The notes under the pieces were generated by a model. It saw only the letters and a program-made list of their open reading frames with translations, did not search any database and was not told the DNA's origin. Below, one piece after another: positions 6,680 to 10,136 of a stretch of 10,136 nt of DNA. The DNA is from Actinomycetota bacterium (GTDB lineage Bacteria > Actinomycetota > Thermoleophilia > Solirubrobacterales > Solirubrobacteraceae). Position 1 is the first letter of the stretch, and each line of letters begins with the position of its first letter. Location: NCBI GenBank assembly GCA_005883255.1, contig VAXS01000033.1, forward strand, positions 1 to 10,136, read 5' to 3'. A program made the translations under genes and the position numbers.

Positions 6680-7339
6680 ATGACGGACGAGAACGAGCCG
6701 ATTCGCGTCATCGTCGTCGACGACCACGATCTGCTGCGCAAGGGAGTCCGTGATCTGCTCACCGAGCACGGGCTGCAGGTGGTGGGCGAGGCGTCCGACG
6801 GCGACGACGCCGTGCGGCTGGTGGCCCACGCCGCCCCCGACGTCGTGGTGATGGACCTCAACATGCCGCGGATGTCCGGCATCGAGGCCACGCGGCGGCT
6901 GGCGCGGGTGTCTCCCACCAGCCGCGTGCTGGTCCTGACGGTGTCCGCCGACGACGAGACGGTGGCCGACGCGATCGAGGCCGGGGCCAGCGGCTACCTG
7001 CTCAAGGACGCCTCGGGCGACGAGATCGCCTCCGGGGTGCGCGCCGCCGCCGCCGGCGAGGCGCTGATCTCGCCCCGGATCGCCGCCCGGCTGCTGGAGC
7101 GGATGCGCCCCGCCGAGGGCGCCGGCGTGCGGGGCTCCGGCACCGGCGCCGAGCTCACCGACCGCGAGGTCGAGGTCCTGCGCCTGCTGGCCGCCGGTAA
7201 CGACAACGCGGCGATCGCGCAGGAGCTCTACATCAGCCCGCGCACCGTCAAGAACCACATCTCCAGCATCCTGGCGAAGCTGCACGTGGACAACCGCATC
7301 CAGGCGGCGGTCTACGCGGTCCGCAAGGGCCTGGTCTAG
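6680..7339 (+). CDS. NarL/FixJ-family response regulator with LuxR-type HTH
   Basis: A 219-residue DNA-binding response regulator, full length. The receiver domain (about 7-125) has the acidic pair Asp14-Asp15 (VVDDH), phosphoacceptor Asp59 (VVVMDLNMP), the switch Thr86 (VLVLTVSAD) and Lys108 (GYLLKDAS). The LuxR-type helix-turn-helix fills about 157-219: LTDREVEVLRLLAAG, then recognition region ISPRTVKNHISSIL. It is the only plus-strand gene here, convergent with the other regulator (10 nt between stops) and divergent from priA. It has no kinase gene on its own strand, so the adjacent histidine kinase is the most obvious partner, but this is inference. The stop is followed in frame by two more TAG codons. 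Confidence 0.95.
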   Translation: MTDENEPIRVIVVDDHDLLRKGVRDLLTEHGLQVVGEASDGDDAVRLVAHAAPDVVVMDLNMPRMSGIEATRRLARVSPTSRVLVLTVSADDETVADAIEAGASGYLLKDASGDEIASGVRAAAAGEALISPRIAARLLERMRPAEGAGVRGSGTGAELTDREVEVLRLLAAGNDNAAIAQELYISPRTVKNHISSILAKLHVDNRIQAAVYAVRKGLV

Positions 7340-7345
7340 TAGTAG

Positions 7346-7369
7346 TGCTCTAGCTCTTCTCCTGGAGCA
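7346..7369 (+). terminator. Possible 3' hairpin between the convergent regulator genes
   Basis: Arms TGCTCTAG (7346-7353) and CTGGAGCA (7362-7369) pair over 8 bp, with one G-U, around an 8-nt CTCTTCTC loop, starting 7 nt after the plus-strand regulator's stop. The G-U makes the stem better in the plus-strand RNA; in the other strand it becomes an A-C mismatch. No U-tract follows, so it is not a classical intrinsic terminator. It lies mostly within the last codons of the minus-strand regulator. Confidence 0.3.
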
Positions 7370-8000
7370 GGTCGACCGCGGCCTGGCGGTCGGGCACGTC
7401 GAGCTTGCGCAGGATCGCGGACACGTGCCGGCGCACCGTGACCGGCGACACGAACAAGCGGCGACCGATCTCGGCGGTCGTGAGCCCCGCGCTCAGGAGA
7501 TCGAGGACCTGCCACTCGCGGCTGGAGAGCTCGACGCCTCGGCGTCCCGCCAGCGGGACGCGCCGCCGGCGCCCGTGGCTGCGGAACTCGTCGATCACCC
7601 GGGCCACCAGCGTCCGGGGGATCGCGGCCTCGCCGGCCAGGACCCCGCGCAGCGCGTGGGGCAGGCGGTCGGGGTCGGTGTCCTTGAGCAGGTAGCCGGC
7701 CGCGCCCACCCGCAGCGCGTCGAACAGGTCCTCGTCGTTGCGCGAGACGGTGAGCATCACCACGGCGGTGTCGGGCAGCCGCTGCAGGATCTCGCCGGCG
7801 GCGCGAATGCCGCTCCCGGGCATGTGGACGTCGAGCAGGCAGAGGGCGGGCCGCTCCCGCTCGGCGGCGGCCACCGCGGAGGGGCCGTCCGCGGCCTCGG
7901 CCACCACCTCGAAGCCCGCCTCGGTCAGGGTCTGGCCGACCCCGGCCCGGGCCAGCGCGTGGTCGTCGGCGATCAGGACGCGGATGGGCGGCTGGCTCAG
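7350..8000 (-). CDS. NarL-family response regulator of the adjacent kinase; CTG start proposed
   Basis: A response regulator of 216 residues if it starts at CTG 8000. The receiver has Asp12-Asp13 (LIADDHAL), phosphoacceptor Asp57 (LCLLDVHMP), Thr84 (VMLTVS) and Lys106 (GYLLKDTD). The LuxR-type HTH (about 157-214) has LSSREWQVLDLLSAG and the recognition region VSPVTVRRHVSAIL. The frame has no ATG, GTG or TTG that would keep the acidic pair; the first is GTG at 7907, which would cut off the first strand and Asp12-Asp13. CTG overlaps the kinase stop as CTGA and has a Shine-Dalgarno-like GAGGTGG 7 nt upstream, so it is the best start. Kinase and regulator are thus translationally coupled and a cognate pair. 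Its target genes are not evident. Confidence 0.9.
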   Translation of the reverse strand: MSQPPIRVLIADDHALARAGVGQTLTEAGFEVVAEAADGPSAVAAAERERPALCLLDVHMPGSGIRAAGEILQRLPDTAVVMLTVSRNDEDLFDALRVGAAGYLLKDTDPDRLPHALRGVLAGEAAIPRTLVARVIDEFRSHGRRRRVPLAGRRGVELSSREWQVLDLLSAGLTTAEIGRRLFVSPVTVRRHVSAILRKLDVPDRQAAVDLLQEKS

Positions 8001-9427
8001 GGGAGGACCACCTCGACCTCGGTGCCCCGCTCGGGCTGGGAGCGGACCTCGATCCGGCCGCCCAGCGCCTGCGCCCGCTCGTGCATGCTCACCAGCCCGA
8101 AGCTGTCGACCCGCCCGCCCGGCCGGGCGGGCTCGAATCCGCTGCCGTTGTCCGAGATCGTGACGCGCAGCCCCTTCTCATACCGCAGCACGATGCACAC
8201 CTCGGTGGCCCCGCCGTGGCGCACGCCGTTGCTCACCGCCTCGCGGACGATCCGCAGCAGCGACTCGCGTCCCTCCCCCTGGAGGTCCACGCTGCGATCG
8301 AGGTCGAGTCGCAGGCGCGCGCCGGTCCGGGCGGTCAGCGTCTCGGCCACCTGGGCGACCGCGGTGGCCAGCGGCTCGTCGGCGCGGCGGCTGAGCGCGG
8401 AGATCGCCGCCCGCGACTCGTCCAGGGCCCGCTCGGCCGCCTCCTGCAGGACCGCGGCCTCCCCGGGCTCGCGCAGGCGGCGGCTCTGCATCGAGATGAA
8501 CGTGAGCTCCTGCGCGAGCCCGTCGTGCAGGTCCCGAGCCAGCCGGCGGCGCTCGTCCAGGACCGCGGCCACGGCCGCCTGCCGCTGGTAGGCGCGGATC
8601 TCGCGCAGGGCGCCGGCCAGGATGGCCAGGTAGAAGGCCAGCCGGATCAGGTCGGCCACCTGGACCCAGCCGGCGGCGACCGTGGGGAACAGCAGCGCGT
8701 CCAGCAGCGAGACCGTCCCCAGCGCCGCGGCCACCCCGAACCAGCCCACCAGCTCGTCGTGGGTGCGGGCGGCGCGGCGGCAGAAGCCGATCGCCGCCAC
8801 CGCGAACAGTGCGAGCGTGGCCGCCTGGACGGCCAGGAAGCCCGCTGGCGCGGCCACGTTGGGCGCGTCCGAGGACGTCGGCGACGGGCCGAATCCGACG
8901 GGCAGGGTGCCGGCCAGCCCCGCCGCCAGGGCGGCCACCACCGCGACCGCCACTCCGGTCCCCAGGAGCGCCCGGGTCGCGGCGCGGCGCGGACGGCCCA
9001 GCCGCAGGTCGGGCACCAGCGCCGCCGCGGCCAGGGCCCCGGCCCCCAGGGCCCGCCCCCACAGCGTCGACCACACGGCGAAGGCGGAGTCCGGGTGGCC
9101 GACGATGGCTGGGACCGTGGAGAAGGCCAGGTTCGCGAGCGCCAGGATGGTGGCCGCCATCAGCAGGCCCAGGTCGCTCAGCCGGCGGCCGAGCTCGAAG
9201 CGCCCCACCAGCAGGTAGGCGGCGAGCACCGAGACGAGCGCGCTGGCCGTCTCGATCGCGGACTGCAGGCGCGGCGAGTGGAACGCGAACCCGACGCCGG
9301 GGACGAGGGCGATGACGAGCGTGAGCGCTCCGCCGGCCACCGCGACCGCCGGTGTCACCCTCCATAGCCGCTCCGCCCCGCTGGCTGTGTCGCGGGCCCG
9401 TCGACGATCCTGTCTGTGCCCTGCCAT
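7997..9427 (-). CDS. Membrane histidine kinase, NarL-partner type (HisKA_3)
   Basis: A 476-residue sensor kinase. The N-terminal half (about 25-275) is hydrophobic, with roughly eight membrane segments (for example 28-47, 57-75, 86-104, 153-173, 196-215, 256-275) and no recognisable PAS, GAF or HAMP domain; the signal is therefore probably sensed in or at the membrane and is unknown. The HisKA_3 dimerisation domain contains ERRRLARDLHDGLAQEL with phosphorylated His301. The HATPase domain has the N-box REAVSNGVRHGGAT (Asn400), G1 SDNGSGF (426-431), G2 FGLVSMHERAQALGG and the final GTEVEVVLP. ATG 9427 is chosen over a start 8 codons upstream because GGAGGG lies 8 nt before it. The stop overlaps the regulator start (CTGA). 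Confidence 0.94.
   Translation of the reverse strand: MAGHRQDRRRARDTASGAERLWRVTPAVAVAGGALTLVIALVPGVGFAFHSPRLQSAIETASALVSVLAAYLLVGRFELGRRLSDLGLLMAATILALANLAFSTVPAIVGHPDSAFAVWSTLWGRALGAGALAAAALVPDLRLGRPRRAATRALLGTGVAVAVVAALAAGLAGTLPVGFGPSPTSSDAPNVAAPAGFLAVQAATLALFAVAAIGFCRRAARTHDELVGWFGVAAALGTVSLLDALLFPTVAAGWVQVADLIRLAFYLAILAGALREIRAYQRQAAVAAVLDERRRLARDLHDGLAQELTFISMQSRRLREPGEAAVLQEAAERALDESRAAISALSRRADEPLATAVAQVAETLTARTGARLRLDLDRSVDLQGEGRESLLRIVREAVSNGVRHGGATEVCIVLRYEKGLRVTISDNGSGFEPARPGGRVDSFGLVSMHERAQALGGRIEVRSQPERGTEVEVVLP
8008..8014 (-). promoter_or_regulatory. Ribosome binding site supporting the CTG start of the regulator
   Basis: On the minus strand this is GAGGTGG, 7 nt before CTG 8000. 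It lies inside the last codons of the kinase (GAG GTG G). The good spacing is the main support for CTG as the start, along with the CTGA overlap with the kinase stop. Confidence 0.45.
8113..8132. repeat. Perfect 20-bp palindrome in the kinase ATP-lid region
   Basis: GCCCGCCCGG is followed immediately by its exact reverse complement CCGGGCGGGC. It encodes part of the flexible PARPGGR loop between the G1 and G2 boxes of the kinase. In DNA this GC-rich a palindrome of 20 bp somewhere in 10 kb is uncommon but not extraordinary; no regulatory role is supported. Confidence 0.3.
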
Positions 9428-9435
9428 GGGTCCGG

Positions 9436-9441
9436 CCCTCC
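9436..9441 (-). promoter_or_regulatory. Ribosome binding site of the histidine kinase gene
   Basis: The minus strand reads GGAGGG, 8 nt before ATG 9427. This decides between that ATG and the GTG at 9451. It is one of the few clear Shine-Dalgarno sequences in the window. It sits in the loop of a 6-bp inverted repeat (GGTCCG/CGGACC, 9429-9434 with 9451-9456), which might mask it in the RNA, but a 6-bp stem with a 16-nt loop is weak evidence. Confidence 0.6.
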
Positions 9442-9456
9442 AAGCGCGCACGGACC

Positions 9457-9462
9457 ACTGTA
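9457..9462 (-). promoter_or_regulatory. Candidate -10 element for the kinase-regulator operon
   Basis: The minus strand reads TACAGT (4 of 6 matches to TATAAT), 29 nt before the kinase ATG, leaving room for a leader of about 22 nt with the Shine-Dalgarno. No -35 sequence is recognisable 16-18 nt upstream. The 77-nt metK-kinase gap is the largest non-coding stretch in the window and the only sensible place for an operon promoter. It also carries three copies of GGTCCG/CGGACC (9429-9434, 9451-9456, 9474-9479). Confidence 0.3.
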
Positions 9463-9504
9463 CCCGCTGCGGACGGACCGGGCGCGGGTTTCCGGGGCGG
9501 GCGA

Positions 9505-10136
9505 CTAGGAGACCGCGCGCTGCGCCTGCGCCAGGCCGGCGGCCTGGCGCAGCTCGTCCGCCTTGTCGGTCTTCTCCCAGGTGAAGTCGTGGTCGTCCCG
9601 GCCGAAGTGGCCGTAGGCCGCGGTCTTCTGGTAGATCGGGCGGTGCAGCCGCAGGTACTGGCGGAACGCGCCGGGCCGCAGGTCGAAGTGGTCGCGGATG
9701 AGCTCCAGGATCGCGGACCGCGAGACCCGCTCGGTCCCGAACGGCTCCACCATCACCGACACCGGGTGGGCGACGCCGATCGCGTAGGCCACCTGGACCT
9801 CCAGGCGGTCGGCCAGGCCGGCCGCCACGCAGTTCTTGGCCACGTACCGCGCGGCGTACGCGGCCGAGCGGTCCACCTTCGAGGGGTCCTTGCCCGAGAA
9901 CGCCCCGCCACCGTGGCGGGCCATCCCCCCGTAGGTGTCGACGATGATCTTGCGCCCGGTGAGGCCGGCGTCGCCCATCGGGCCGCCGATCACGAACTTG
10001 CCGGTGGGGTTGACCAGGAAGTTGCGCAGGAGCTTGCGCTCGTCGTAGAGCTCGGCGGGCAGGATCGGGTGCAGGACGTGCTCGTAGAGGTCGGGCTTGA
10101 TGAGCGTGTCGGCGTCCAGCCCGTCGTCCTTGTGCT
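9505..10136 (-). CDS. metK: S-adenosylmethionine synthetase, C-terminal half (cut by window edge)
   Basis: This covers the last 209 residues of a protein that is usually about 400 long. The enzyme makes S-adenosylmethionine from methionine and ATP. The frame entering from the right edge reads [20 protein letters not shown], then [20 protein letters not shown] and [13 protein letters not shown], the conserved ATP/phosphate site, and [20 protein letters not shown], the glycine-rich loop with active-site Lys and Asp residues. [18 protein letters not shown] and the C-terminal [19 protein letters not shown] are also typical. A start at GTG 9993 would be internal; that codon is only the first start-like codon in the visible part. 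The promoter and any SAM-sensing leader lie outside the window. No terminator is evident after its stop. Confidence 0.97.
   Translation of the reverse strand, partial: HKDDGLDADTLIKPDLYEHVLHPILPAELYDERKLLRNFLVNPTGKFVIGGPMGDAGLTGRKIIVDTYGGMARHGGGAFSGKDPSKVDRSAAYAARYVAKNCVAAGLADRLEVQVAYAIGVAHPVSVMVEPFGTERVSRSAILELIRDHFDLRPGAFRQYLRLHRPIYQKTAAYGHFGRDDHDFTWEKTDKADELRQAAGLAQAQRAVS

Noticed and set aside
9428..9504. Intrinsic terminator after metK
   Set aside because: No stem of convincing length followed by a U-tract; only short GC repeats are present.
1..10136. Mobile element, CRISPR array, tRNA, rRNA, toxin-antitoxin or defence system
   Set aside because: No transposase, integrase, direct-repeat array, RNA gene or defence-protein motif is seen on either strand; coding DNA is continuous with ordinary functions.

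Overview
The window is a dense stretch of chromosome, by eye well above 70% GC, with almost no intergenic DNA. Protein sequence style and gene order suggest an actinobacterium of the Thermoleophilia/Solirubrobacterales type. The pointers are the PriA N-terminus, the FtsX/LolD-type exporter, the HisKA_3 kinase with NarL-type regulators, and the run metK, priA, def, fmt, rsmB, rpe. This placement is an inference from style; there is no rRNA here to test it.

Layout, read leftward on the minus strand from the right edge: (1) the C-terminal half of metK (S-adenosylmethionine synthetase), cut by the window end. (2) After a 77-nt gap with a Shine-Dalgarno and a possible -10, a two-component module: a multi-pass membrane histidine kinase and, overlapping its stop, a NarL-type response regulator that seems to start at CTG. 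(3) A second NarL-type regulator on the plus strand, tail to tail with the first (10 nt apart) and head to head with priA (26 nt between start codons). (4) A housekeeping cluster: priA, def, fmt, rsmB, a short three-CxxC zinc-ribbon frame, rpe. (5) An ABC exporter ATPase overlapping rpe, and the first 102 codons of its FtsX-like permease, cut by the left edge.

Two genes in the housekeeping cluster are not clean. The PriA N-terminus jumps from an almost complete DY-R-LP motif directly to the GELVRLAQWM helix, in another frame, so about 45-60 residues of the 3'-DNA-end-binding domain seem to be missing. RsmB is normal up to its last motif, lacks its final strand, and never meets a stop in its own frame before running deep into downstream genes. 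In its place, one frame over, is a zinc-ribbon coding stretch with no ATG, GTG or TTG start. Both junctions need the same net frame correction (one base re-read). They are either assembly deletions or real lesions, and are the most useful things to check.

The genes work together as follows. MetK makes the SAM that RsmB uses; Fmt and Def put on and remove the formyl group of nascent proteins; PriA restarts stalled replication forks; Rpe serves the pentose phosphate pathway. The kinase and two regulators are a signalling insertion between metK and priA, which are often close neighbours in actinobacteria. I see no mobile element, CRISPR array, tRNA or rRNA, no gene-free stretch longer than 77 nt, and no clear new multi-gene system.
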